Below are positions 46,050-57,189 of a stretch of DNA of 64,000 nt, piece after piece; positions within the stretch are counted from its first letter, which is position 1; every line of letters starts with the position of its first letter. The notes under the pieces were generated by a model. The model did no database searches, was not told the DNA's origin, and saw only the letters and a list, made by a program, of their open reading frames with translations. The stretch spans positions 145,328,394 to 145,392,393 of the forward strand of contig OY821519.1 of assembly GCA_963682025.1 (NCBI GenBank), written 5' to 3'. The translations under genes were made by a program, and so were the position numbers. Origin of the DNA: Cordilura impudica (Eukaryota > Arthropoda > Insecta > Diptera > Scathophagidae).

Positions 46050-48665
46050 GTGACGCGCAAAAGGGTAAAAACCGGTTTTGTTCAGGAGAGCCATTTTAAA
46101 GATTTAAATACGTGTATCTTTGGTGTACCATCACTGAGCGTGTTGGTATTGGTCTCATTTGAAAGCAACACATCTCATGACATCAGGAACGTGTTGGTCA
46201 ACCTTGAAAACGCGCGTAGGTCGTCCCAACCTCTTGTTTTGTATAGTTGGTTTTTACTGTTTTCTACCTAGCGCGCTGTTTCCATGAGTTTGATATCAAT
46301 TTCGCTCGCGTTTTTTCGAATCCAGGTTTATTTTCTGAAATTATTAATTGTGAATTATAATAAATACTCATTTATAATTCTTTTAAATTGTGAATATCAC
46401 TCTGTTAGTATGAATATTTTTTCACATAACCTTATTATGTTATTCGCAAAAATAATTTAAAACTAATAACATTCTTACTGACTGTTTTAGGATGAAATGG
46501 TGGACGAATTCGAAGAAGTAGATTTATTTTATCGCTTCCCTGATGAAGAGGATGATGACGATCACTTCTCAGAATTATCGGATAGTGACTCTGAAGATGA
46601 TACCGATAATATATACCTTGATAAATCTGATCTTGATTTACACGAAGAAAAGGTAGTTGCTCGAATGTATGGTTCAAAAATACCTCCGTGTTGTTCAAAT
46701 CAATGCAATGAAGTGATCCCTAAGAAGATGGCTGTGGATTTCCGTACGTCTTTCATGAATTTAGATAAGGAATCCCAAGATTTAATTATTCTCGCACAAC
46801 TGGCAGCTCACCGTGACGATGCAATGCTCAGGTCAAAAGTTGGTGATCGATCGCGAGCTATGAAGAAACGGTACAATAAGATATATTATTTTCGAAGTTT
46901 GCCGATATGCCGTGATATGTACTTCTTCCTATATACAATGGGAATTAAACGCTACAAAAATCTAATCGAACATTACGACAAACATGGTGTTTATCCACGC
47001 GAACATGGCATGACGAATAAAATTAATCGCACAGATGCTTTAACTACTTTGGAAAAAAAAGAAATTGTTTCATTTATCTGCCGTTTTGCTGAAGCTGTTA
47101 CTATCACTTTACCTGGACGTCAACCAAATCATCGTGATTATCGTTTATTTAAATTTCCAACTACTGAAAGTAAGACTTCTGTTTACACTAGATACACCAA
47201 CAGCGTCGAACCGGGTGGTAAAATCGTAAAACTTCGCACTTTCCAAACGCTGTGGAAGAAATATTATCCCTACATCGTCACTATGAAGCCGGCATACGAT
47301 TTGTGCGAATTGTGTCGAAATCTTGCAAAAGATGCTGTTAATACAGTAAACGTTACTGAAGTTGAAAAAGAAGCAGCATTGAAGGTGTATTCTGATCATT
47401 TGCAATCTGCCAGCACTCTTCGAGAGTACTATAACAACTTGAGAACATTAGTCAAGCCTGATGTGCTCAAAATGTTAGCTTTCCGTCGGGTCCACAGCAA
47501 ATAGGAACTGCATACTTTAAATCAGGTCGCAAAACAGCAATTTTCGGAATTACAAACGAACGTCAAAATGTTCAACACATCTTCTGTATTGACGAAAGCG
47601 ATTCCATTGGAAAAGGTCCGAATTCAGTAATATCAATGCTTGATTACTACCTACGAGAAGTGCATTCAACTAAAAAATTAGTGATATTCGCTGATAACTG
47701 TGTTTCACAAAATAAAAACAATGCGATGATACGATATTTACAACACCTTGTCGATACTTCCAGATGTAAGTCAGTTGAATTGAACTTTTTGTTAACCGGA
47801 CATACAAAGTTTTCACCTGATCGTTTATTCGGAGTTTTCAAATCAAAATATGCCCAAACTAATGTCGACTGCTTCATGGATGTAGTTGATTGTGTTAGAA
47901 AATCATCTCGTAATGGATTTAATGTTCCTGTACCTATTCGACTTCCAAACTCAAGTGAGCCTGTTGTTGAGTGGAGAAAATGGGACACATACTTCTCCAC
48001 TAAATATAAAACTTTAATTGGAATATCGAAGTATCATCACTTTGTATTTATTGCTCAGTCACCAGTGCAATGTAAACTGTTTGCGAATTCAGCCAGCATA
48101 AATGAAAACATACATCTGAGTAACAACATCAGTTTCGATGACAAACCAATTATAATCCCGTCACCAGGGTTATCGATGAAGCGTCAATGGTACTTGTATA
48201 AAGGGATCCGGGGTTCATGTTTTGACGATTCAAAACAAGATTCGGTTGTTCCTCTTCCTTTGGTCTCTGGAAATGGAAACGAAGAGGAAGATTCGGTGGA
48301 AGTGGACAATACTCAACAAGTGGAGCCAGCAGACGTTAAGAAGAAATCGAAAAAAATAAAGGACCGGTACCGTCAAGTTCAAAGGAACCAATTCGCAAGA
48401 ACCGTCGATTAAAATGATTTTTCTATTTTTTTAAATTGTTCATAAGGAAAAAAAAAATAAATAAATAAATTTTACCGTTAGGTCCCTTTCTATTTGCGCT
48501 TAGAATCGTCGACTTCACTTTGATAAAACGCGCATATCTCTGGGAGGGAACACTTTTGGGGCATGGGATCGGTCTCTTTCGATGCTCAGATGTTGTCCAC
48601 ATAAAAAAAAAAGTGAACATTTATTTTTTTTTACCCTTAGGTCCCTTTCTCTATGCGCTGTCACC
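46050..48665 (+). mobile_element. DNA transposon encoding a DUF7869-like protein
   Basis: Inserted in family II copy 2; copy 1 gives the empty site AATAATATACCGA. Left end GTGACGCGCAAAAGGGTAAA, right end inverted GTGACAGCGCATAGAG. Comparison with the empty site implies a 2- or 3-bp duplication (TA or TAT) with one extra base at the right. The right end block GTCCCTTTCTATTTGCGCT is duplicated inside the element at 48,481-48,501. One gene spans most of it. Confidence 0.8.
46491..48412 (+). CDS. DUF7869-like candidate transposase (single frameshift)
   Basis: Two long frames, 46,497-47,504 and about 47,478-48,412, join into one protein of about 640 residues. The exon likely begins at 46,491 after a splice-like TGACTGTTTTAG, with ATG at 46,497. 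The N-terminus is very acidic (EEVDLFYRFPDEEDDDDHF). A Cys pair (YDLCELC) sits near residue 274. After a small deletion near 47,484 the frame continues as FPSGPQQIGTAYF, FGITNE, GKGPNSVISMLDYYL, then ADNCVSQNKNNAMIRYL and GHTKFSPDRLFGVFK. The last two blocks are the pattern of DUF7869-type proteins, whose Asp residues suggest an RNase H-like DDE fold. A Lys-rich C-terminal tail follows. It would act on the element's own ends. Function is inferred from location between inverted ends; the family name is from memory. Confidence 0.65.
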
Positions 48666-49789
48666 TATACCGATTTATTTCTAACATGCAGTTACTATAG
48701 ATATACATACATATATATAATAAATGTATATTATTTGTATTATTTAATATGTGTATGTATGTATATGTAAATATTACACACAAAAAATACATCAAACGTA
48801 ATTTTTGTGTTTTTCTCTTTAAATAATTTAATACATAATTTTTTTTTTGCTAAATTTACATTGTTTTTTTTTTATTAACAACTAGGTATTTTAGCATTAT
48901 TTGCTTTAGAAGTTGGTGAATTTTTACTCCCTTTATATTAACTCGTAGTCTGCTTGTGGAACAAATTTTGGATCGATTTTAACCACTTTCCCGTGACCCA
49001 ATCGATCTGAAATTTTGCACGCAGGCTTGTGGCGATAACAGAAATGATCTAACGAATTTTTTTAATGATGCCAAAACAATGGAAACGTTAAAATTTTTCT
49101 ACCAGAGTTGATAAAAAAAAATGTACAAAGGGTTTGTTTTTATTATATTATTTCCACAACGACCACAAAAACAACAAGTCCAGCTATGACAACAATGCAA
49201 CCTTTAGAATAAAACAAGAACAATATAGAAACATCATGTTTTTCATTTTTTTTTTTTTATTTTTCAGAGATTTCCCTGGACCTGTTCCACCGATTTTAAT
49301 GATTTTTGAAACAGAAATCTTCCCATGAATCTGGTGAATCACCCCCACTAAAAACTATCACCCTAGCTGTGCAATTGAGGGCGTGATCGTGACAAGAACA
49401 ACATAGAAAATTATATTTTTTCAACACTTTTTTTAGTTCTTCATTCAAATCTCGGGCCCTAATCAACCGATTTGGACGATGTTAAACAGCAAACTTCTCA
49501 GGATGTTAGTGAATCATTTTTCATATCAACGAGCACCCTAGCTGCCCGATTGATGCCGTCATCGTGATTTCCACAGACGGACAGACGGACAGACGGACAT
49601 CGCTATATCAACTCCGGTTGTTATAAGGATCACAAATATATATATTTTATGGGGTCCAAAATTTTTTTTCTAATTATTACAAACGGAATGACAAACTTAT
49701 ATATACCCTCTGCACACTGGAGTGGAGGGTATAAAAGAAAAAATTTTAAGTTCAAGGTTTTTCTGTTTGTATTTTTTTCTCTTGGTGTA

Positions 49790-49873
49790 CACCAAAGGGT
49801 ACAATTTTAGCACGGCCGTCACAAAATTGTGCTTAATAAAATCAATTTAAACGTACATATTTTTACAACGGCG
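49790..49873 (+). pseudogene. LINE-d, fragment left of the Transib insertion
   Basis: Short coding scrap ending NLNVHIFYNG. It continues directly into DRIDFVNKTKNLGVTF at 53,662 once the Transib and one CGGCG copy are removed. Confidence 0.55.
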
Positions 49874-50287
49874 CACAGTGGACCCTTTGACGAGAAGGCG
49901 GTCAAAAATCTATAACTTTTGATTGGATTGGAATTTTGATATGCGGTTTTTTTGTTTGGTAGGTGAGACTTTAGCCTTTAAGTTTTGCTATAAAACGTAA
50001 TTCTCTACCGAAAATAAAAAAGTTACGTAGGGTTTAAAATACATTTTCATTTGTAGTTGAATTTTAGTACAAAAGTGAAGTGTTAAAAATGCCAAACTTT
50101 GGCCCCGTAAACTTTTAAGTCCTAATGTGCACAAGGGCCAATGGTTGTTTTTTTTTTAAGATCCCGAGTTAAAATATAATTTATTAAGCAGCGAACGTAA
50201 AAGTTACCTTATATTGGTTCAAGATAGAGAAGTTTCAATGAAAAAGTCGTATGTTTTTGCTTTAGTTAAATTTTTTTTTATTGTCTT

Positions 50288-51080
50288 TTTATACCCTATA
50301 CCACTATGTGGCTTGGGTATAATGACTTTGTGCTGCTTTTTGTAACAACCAAAAATATTTGACCTAGACCCATCTTTAATCATACCGATCGAATCAGAAT
50401 CACTTTCTGAGTTGATTTAACAATGTCCGTCCGTCCGTCCGTCCGTCCGTCCGTCCGTCTGTGTGTCCATGTAAAGCTTGTAATCAAACTGCAGGTCGCA
50501 AATATGAATATATTTTGATGAAATTTGGCATGTAAGCTTTTATCGGCCATGGGATGAACGCTATTGAAATTGGTGAGAATCGGTCCATGTTCAGACCTAG
50601 CTCCCATACAAATTACCCATATGAAATCGACATAAATTGCAATAAGATCCAAATTGTCATATAGATCTTACTCAAATTGGGTTTGTATGCGTTCATTACA
50701 TCCATTAATGAGTAGTCCAAAAATGATCCCTTTGACCCCATATAGAGCTGCTTCCCGATCTTCACTTAAATCCATTAAAAAACAAAAATATTGCACTGAT
50801 TCTTCTCAAATTTTGTTTGCATATATTTTTGCAAAATACTAGAGACTTTACCAAACATGATCAGGATCGGTCCATTTTTGGACCTAGTCCCTATATAGAT
50901 ATAGCATCCGATATGAACTTTTTCATATCTGCAGCCAAAAAAAATAATAAAAATCCCACTCAATTTTGGTTTTTGCTTATTTTCTATGTCCAGTTAGTTG
51001 GGCATAAGAGATAGGGTCTCTAAACGCATGGTATAGGGTATCGTATAGTCGGTCTAGACCGACTATAATTTTCTTACTTG
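50288..51080 (+). mobile_element. Family I DINE-like repeat, copy J
   Basis: Full-length plus-orientation copy inside the Transib. The longest clean (GTCC)n run of the full copies lies at about 50,424-50,456. The 24-bp palindrome is at about 51,043-51,066, and it ends TTTTCTTACTTG before TT. Very close to copy C by eye, so a young copy. Confidence 0.85.
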
Positions 51081-51167
51081 TTAAATATTTCTATACCAAT
51101 TTTTATAGTAAATTTATGAAATATAACAATTTTTATTGTAAATTTACAAAATATATAAATTTTTAAG

Positions 51168-51440
51168 TTTCTGTGTTTTAGAATTCTCTAATTAGGCTTT
51201 TAAGGTCATGTACTTTTCAATTTTAAATAAAAAACATTTATTTAATTTTCATCATCCAACGTTTCGCTGGTATTTTTGCAGCCTCTTCAGGGACTATATT
51301 TTATTAAATAAATAATTTTTCGTCAAATTTTGCAGTTAATTTTCAAAAATAATTGTTTTACACAGTACATATAACACGACATGAAACACATATTTAATTT
51401 AAAAAACAATTGCAAATAAAAATTAAAAATATCACAGTTA
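51168..51440 (+). repeat. Dispersed repeat with ACGTTTCGCTGG motif, copy 2
   Basis: Second copy of the repeat at 5564-5932, lacking the central ~110 bp. On the minus strand 51,262-51,290 gives CTGAAGAG, stem GCTG/CAGC, then GAAAC. Confidence 0.65.
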
Positions 51441-51589
51441 AATTTATTCTAACGCTACGTATCACAGTTTTGGCCTTGTACTAAGTAATTTTTAAATCAA
51501 GAAAATTTTTTAACTATATAAAAAAAAGTGTAACTTATTGTTAGTGTAATGAAAAAGTACTTTAAATCAACCAATTTTAGTAAAAATTT

Positions 51590-52730
51590 CTTCTAAATAG
51601 CCTTGATTTTTATCTTCTAGAAGTTGTTCAACTTCTTCGTCTAATTCAATAGAGATAGTTTTACATTTTTGACTAATGGTGGACATATATGGATCTGAAG
51701 TGCACAACAAAATAGTGATAAGGTCTTCATTAGTAGACTTCATCTGTAGTCTTTGTTCCTTTTTTCTTGCGCTTCTTCAGATAGATCTCCTATTGGTAGC
51801 ATATTGTTTTGAATTATTTGTTCCCCATGGTACAAAATTTTATGAATTGTGGATGGCATATATCTCCAAGAGTATTTTTCATTATAAAGTATAGCTGTTT
51901 TCTTGGCGTGCTCTCCAAATTTTTTTGCATTTATCTTTCTGCTGCATGCTAGAACTTGTGATATGATTTTGAATCGTCTTATTAATTAATGATCTACACC
52001 TCTGATAGATGCTGCAGTTTCCTTGCAGTATTTCCATCATTTGTGTTTCCTTCCCCTTGTTTTGGTTGGTCGATAACGAGGCCTCGCTTTATATATTTTT
52101 TTTTGAATTTGTTTTTTTGCTTTCTTTTTTCTTCATTTGCTTTGTATTTTCTCACTGTTTCGCCTAACGGACCAAATTCCAAATCATAACCCAATTTAGG
52201 AATATGCTCCATGAAACGTATTCTAGCATGAAGAGGGGATATTCCAAATTCGAAGGCTTCCTTAAAACTATCGTCATCTAGTGGGGGTTAGCTTAATTGA
52301 CTTGATGTCTTTTGGCATATTATGCAGCTTGACGTTGACTTTGTTCCAGTTAAAGTTTGTGCAACTTTCCCATCAATCATTGTGAGACACATTTTCAAAT
52401 GAACTTCAATGTCTTGGTCATCAAATTTATTTATTACTGGTTGATGTTCCTTAATTTGATCTTTTATGTTTTGAATTTCTTCAGTTATGACATCTTTGGT
52501 TTCCTTTTTGAATGCAAATTTTATTGGTCTGCAATACTTTGTTAAAGAAGGAATTTCATTTTTCCATGTATCAATTTCTGTTGCTCTACAAGTTGACGGC
52601 TCTAAGACGCTATACCTTTTTGTTAAGCGCAATGGAACGAAAGATACCATAAATAAATTAGCATCTGATGAATTTTCGGCATTAAAGTGCTTGTATTGTT
52701 TCTGACCAGAGGATCCATCACATCCTAACC
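51590..52730 (-). pseudogene. Transib transposase, C-terminal two thirds
   Basis: Read down the minus strand: GCDGSSGQKQYKHFNAE near 52,724, MVSFVPLRLTKRYSVLEPST, YCRPIKFAFKKETKDVITEE, and HLKMCLTMIDGKVAQTLTGT with SSCIICQ (zinc-binding-like Cys pair) near 52,320. One in-frame stop lies near 52,290, then FGISPLHARIRFMEHIPKLG near 52,240, NTNDGNTARKL near 52,030, YSWRYMPSTIHKILYHG near 51,860, and LPIGDLSEEAQEKRNKDYR near 51,790. The order parallels the RAG1 core: GGDGMGD, NGNFARK and the NESGNK block with its catalytic Glu; here QEKRNK keeps a Glu at that place. Frameshifts near 52,000 and 51,750 and loss of the N-terminus inactivate it. The role would be cut-and-paste at CACAGTG ends. Confidence 0.75.
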
Positions 52731-52959
52731 CCTTTTAAAAGGTGAAGCATTACTGCTCATATCTTAAAGGGCTATGTCGCAATAGTTTTTTTTTACCATT
52801 TACCTGTTATTTAAATTGTTTCTCATTTTGTCAGGTATTTAAACTATATAACTCTAATTCAGACTATTAATGTTTTTGAAAGATACCTATGTAAATGTAC
52901 CTGTAACAATTAAGCGCATTATATCTCAACCCTTTTTTATAAGTGCACCGGTACGACCA

Positions 52960-53115
52960 ACTTTTGTATTCATAACACTCAGACGGACGTACGGACATCG
53001 TTTAATCGACTCAGAAAGTGTTTTTGAGTCGATCCGTATAACAAAAGATGGATAAAGGTCCAATATTTTCGGCAGTTACAAACATCACCTCAAACTTAAT
53101 ATATCCTAACCACAT
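52960..53115 (-). repeat. Family I fragment
   Basis: Contains CAGACGGACGTACGGACATC and the AATCGACTCAGAAAGTG and ACCACATAGTGG blocks of the family I start region. Only about 155 bp is recognisable. Confidence 0.65.
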
Positions 53116-53661
53116 AGTGGACAACTTTTGTATTCATAAATTTTGCAGAAAATATCTAACCTTGGGTCAGAAAAATTGTTCTGGTGCACACGGGCGGGAA
53201 CTGGTGGGTGTATAATAGGGTATAGGAGTATAGGGGAGGGTTCGGACTATAGAAGAGTGCAAGATTTTTTCTGACTGCTTTTGACTGGCAGGAGTTATGC
53301 TCTATTAAGTAGGAGATTTTCGGAAAATTGGACCTTTTTTAAAAAAAAATTTTTTTTAAATTTCGGAATGACTCAGTGATTTTACGTTTTCACCATTAAT
53401 AGTATGGAAGCCAGAAAATTACACAAAATTTATTTCACTTCAAAATCTTTTAAATCAAAAAAGTTACAGTCATTCAAAAATAAAAATTTACAAAGAAATT
53501 TTTAATTTTAGCAAAATCGCTGTGATATAGTTGAGGTAGAGTCGCACTTTTTTGGCTCCCGAGGTTTACTAGTATTTGCTTTCAAATGAATAACAAAACT
53601 TTAAAATCGGTAACAAAAAAAAATGATTTTTGGCCGCCTTCTCAAAATATGGTCCACTGTG

Positions 53662-54500
53662 CGGCGATAGAATTGACTTTGTTAATAAAACAAAAAATCT
53701 TGGAGTAACTTTTAATAACACTCTAACTTGGTCGAACCACATAAATACGACTGTTGTTCAAACTTACATGAAGCTCAGAACTCTATGGCACACTCAATCT
53801 TTCACTCCCTTAAATATAAGCATACCTCTAGCCAAAACGTATTTAATTCCCGGTATTATATACGGGTGTGAACTTTTTGGAAGCTGTGATTCATTTAGTA
53901 AAGACAAACTTAATGTTTTATATAACAGCATAATTAGATATGTTTTTAGACTAAGAAGGTCTGCCGGAACTTCTTCCTTCACGAATAAGCTTTTCGGCGT
54001 ATCATTTGAAAATCTGATGAAAAATAGAGTTCTTTTGTTTCTTCATAAAGTAATTTTCACCGCAAACCACTTAACCTGTATGAAAATCTCCGGTTCGCCA
54101 GATCAAACCGAGGAAAAAATTAATCGTTATTTGGTATCTGAATAGCATTTCTACGTCAACGCTATACGTCTTTGGAATATGCTTCCACAATCTCAGCAAC
54201 TTAACAGCAACGCTTCAAATTTTAAAAAATTCCTTTTTGAATATTTTGCATAACAATTTTATTAATTAATTAAATTAACTTATTTTCTTTTTTTCTTTTT
54301 TGTAACCTTGTATTATTTTCTTGGTTATTGTTTACCATTTTTTCTTAAATATTTTCTGTATTAGAAATGTATGTATTTTGTAAAGCCAAATTATAACTAA
54401 CAATTCTCATGCCTTAGCATTATTATTCCTGTACTGTAATTATAAGATTTGTTCTTTTTGTACAGGAAAGCATATAAATAAATGAATAAAATAAATAAAT
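53662..54500 (+). pseudogene. LINE-d, reverse transcriptase 3' domain and tail
   Basis: Continues LINE-d after the Transib: DFVNKTKNLGVTFNNTLTWS, LRTLWHTQSFTPLNI, IYGCELFGSCDSFSKDKLN, IIRYVFRLRRSAG, LFGVSFENLMKNRVLLFLHK. A stop at 54,145 is followed by FYVNAIRLWNMLPQSQQ in frame, ending FEYFA. An AAAT-type tail lies near 54,475-54,502. Same family as LINE-a and LINE-c. Confidence 0.85.
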
Positions 54501-54502
54501 AT

Positions 54503-54640
54503 TTAGGTTTGTCATTCCGTTTGTAAAGCATCGAAAAACTATTTTTCGACCCCATGAACTATATATATTCTCGGTCCTTATCACAGCTCGAGTCGATATA
54601 GCGGTGTCCGTCTGTCCGCCTGTCTGTTGAAATCACGCTC
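54503..54640 (+). repeat. Family II 5'-end fragment
   Basis: GTTTGTCATTCCGTTTGTAA, CCCCATGAACTATATATATT and (GTCCGCCT)-type runs match the inverse of the family II GACG end. It stops just before the minisatellite element. Confidence 0.7.
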
Positions 54641-54679
54641 ATTCACAAAAAAAAATTATGTGAGTCCGATCACAAGGGA

Positions 54680-56878
54680 GATGTGTAAACATCTAATAAT
54701 TAAAGAAAACATCAACATCATATTTTCCAGTGCATAAAAAATAAGTTGATTATGCTGTTTTCTGAAATTCAATTGATGTTTTCTGAAATGCAATTGATGT
54801 TTTCTGAAATTCAATTGATGATTTCTGAAACACAATTAATGTTTTCAGCAATTCAAATGATGCTTTTTGAAATTCTATTGATGTTTTCTGAAATTCTATT
54901 TATGTTTTCTAAAATTCAAATGATGTTTTCTAAAATACAATTGATGTTTTCTGAAATACAATTGATGTTTTCTGAAATTCTATTGATATTTTCTGAAATT
55001 CAATCGATGTTTTCTGAAACTCGAATGATGTTTTCTGAAATTATATTGATGTTTTCTGAAATTCTATTTATGTTTTCTGAAATTCTATTGACATTTTCTG
55101 AAATTCTATTTATGTTTTCTGAAATTCAAATGATGTTTTCTGATATACAATTGATGTTTTCTGAAATTCTATTTATGTTTTCTGAAATTCAAATGATGTT
55201 TTCTAAAATACAATTGATGTTTTCTGAAATACAATTGATGTTTTCTGAAATGCTATTGATATTTTCTGAAATTCAATCGATGTTTTCTGAAACTCGAATG
55301 ATGTTTTCTGAAATTATATTGATGTTTTCTGAAATTCTATTTATGTTTTCTGAAATTCAATTGATGTTTTCTGAAATACAATTGATATATTCTGAAATAC
55401 AATTGATGTTTTCTGAAATACAATTGATGTTTTCTGAAATTCAATTGATGTTTTCTGAAATTCTATTTATGTTTTCTGAGATTCAAATGATGTTTTCTGA
55501 AATTATATTGATGGTTTCTGAAATACAATTGATGTTTTCTGAAATTATATTGATGTTTTCTGAAATTCTATTTATGTTTTTTGAAATTCAAATGATGTTT
55601 TCTGAAATTATATTGATGGTTTCTGAAATACAATTGATGTTTTCTGAAATTCTATTGATGTTTTCTGAAATTTAATTGATGTTTTCTGAAACTCGAATGA
55701 TGTTTTCTGAAATTATATTGATGTTTTCTGAAATTCTATTTATGTTTTCTGAAATTCAAGTGATGTTTTCTGAAATTCTATTGATGTTTTCTGAAATTCA
55801 ATTGATGTTTTCTAAAACTCGAATGATGTTTTCTGAAATTATATTGATGTTTTCTGAAATTCTATTTATGTTTTCTGAAATTCAATTGATGTTTTCTGAA
55901 ATACAATTGATATATTCTGAAATACAATTGATGTTTTCTGAAATACAATTGATGTTTTCTGAAATTCTATTGATGTTTTCTGAAATTCAATTGATGTTTT
56001 CTGAAACTCTAATGATGTTTTCTGAAATTCTATTGATGTTTTCTGAAATTCTATTTATGTTTTCTGAGATTCAAATGATGTTTTCTGAAATTATATTGAT
56101 GGTTTCTGAAATACAATTGATGTTTTCTGAAATTATATTGATGTTTTCTGAAATTCTATTTATGTTTTTTGAAATTCAAATGATGTTTTCTGAAATTATA
56201 TTGATGGTTTCTGAAATACAATTGATGTTTTCTGAAATTCTATTGATGTTTTCTGAAATTTAATTGATGTTTTCTGAAACTCGAATGATGTTTTCTGAAA
56301 TTATATTGATGTTTTCTGAAATTCTATTTATGTTTTCTGAAATTCAAGTGATGTTTTCTGAAATTATATTGATGTTTTCTGAAATTCTATTTATGTTTTT
56401 TGAAATTCAAATGATGTTTTCTGAAATTATATTGATGGTTTCTGAAATACAATTGATGTTTTCTGAAATTCTATTGATGTTTTCTGAAATTTAATTGATG
56501 TTTTCTGAAACTCGAATGATGTTTTCTGAAATTATATTGATGTTTTCTGAAATTCTATTTATGTTTTCTGAAATTCAAGTGATGTTTTCTGAAATTCTAT
56601 TGATGTTTTCTGAAATTCAATTGATGTTTTCTAAAACTCGAATGATGTTTTCTGAAATTATATTGATGTTTTCTGAAATTCTATTTATGTTTTCTGAAAT
56701 TCAAATGATGTTTTCTGAAATTATGTAGAAAAGAACATATCATAATTTTTTCACAAATACAATCAGATAAACTCACACCGATTTACACTTCAGCTCACAC
56801 CGATGTGTTACGCTGCTTTTGCGATTGTATTGTGAAATAGAAATTTACCCCCCTGCGCGTTTAGATGTTTACACATCA
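54680..56878. repeat. Inverted 16-bp ends around the minisatellite
   Basis: GATGTGTAAACATCTAAT at the left and TTTAGATGTTTACACATC at the right are inverse copies. A third copy lies at 63,546-63,562. They may be the ends of one element containing the 21-bp array; no target duplication is evident. Confidence 0.45.
54752..56727 (+). repeat. 21-bp minisatellite array, about 94 units
   Basis: Unit begins ATGTTTTCTGAAATT plus a six-base variable tail; translated it reads MFSEI-x-L. Because the period is a multiple of three without indels, the frame is open across the array apart from three TAA codons (ending 55,675, 56,263, 56,494). All three come from the same variant unit, so blocks of 588 and 231 bp (28 and 11 units) were duplicated. 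I do not consider it a protein gene: no promoter, no sequence outside the repeat, and openness follows from the period. Confidence 0.9.
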
Positions 56879-57189
56879 AAAACCATTTAACTGGGTAAGG
56901 TTACAATAATATCATTTGCCATAATTCCCAGCAGGTTGTTATATAAATGGGCTAAATCATTGTGCTTAGAAACGAGCAAAAATATATAGATGCCTCTAAA
57001 AAAGCATAAGACCCAGTGTGTTTGTTGTAATATTTTAATGGTTGAACATAATAGTTGTACAACAACATTCACAGTTCAAAAAAGCCACAAAAAATGATGC
57101 AATCATACCAACAAACACAACTACCTATGTTAGTAGTATTGCCACATATTTTTTTATCGTTATAACCTTATAATAAAAAAAATCGCCAA
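56879..57189. other. Spacer between the two arrays
   Basis: No gene or known repeat recognised. Confidence 0.5.

Larger units (their letters stand above)
45567..49735 (-). mobile_element. Family II DINE-like repeat, copy 2, interrupted
   Basis: Starts CAAGTAAGAGTG with the GGC-TGT-GCC stem-loop and ends GTGGAGGGTATAA, like copy 1. Removing the insertion 46,050-48,665 leaves about 1.55 kb. Its core 45,640-45,885 is not shared with copy 1, but the remainder is, including TGTGGCGCCATCTACTGCGG and the (GACGGACA)n run at 49,575-49,600. Confidence 0.8.
49874..53661 (-). mobile_element. Transib transposon (RAG1-related family)
   Basis: Ends CACAGTGGACC and, inverted, CACAGTGGACCATAT. Both flanks carry the 5-bp CGGCG (49,869-49,873 and 53,662-53,666). 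CAC(A/T)(A/G)TG-type ends with a GC-rich 5-bp duplication are the signature of Transib, and CACAGTG equals the V(D)J signal heptamer. Inside lie the transposase relic (minus strand), family I copy J, one dispersed repeat and a family I scrap. The element is inserted in the ORF of LINE-d. Confidence 0.85.

Noticed and set aside
54746..56728. Long open frames of 309, 195, 76 and 77 codons as a repetitive protein gene
   Set aside because: Openness follows from the 21-bp unit length, there is no unique flanking coding sequence, and the three stops were copied with the repeat.
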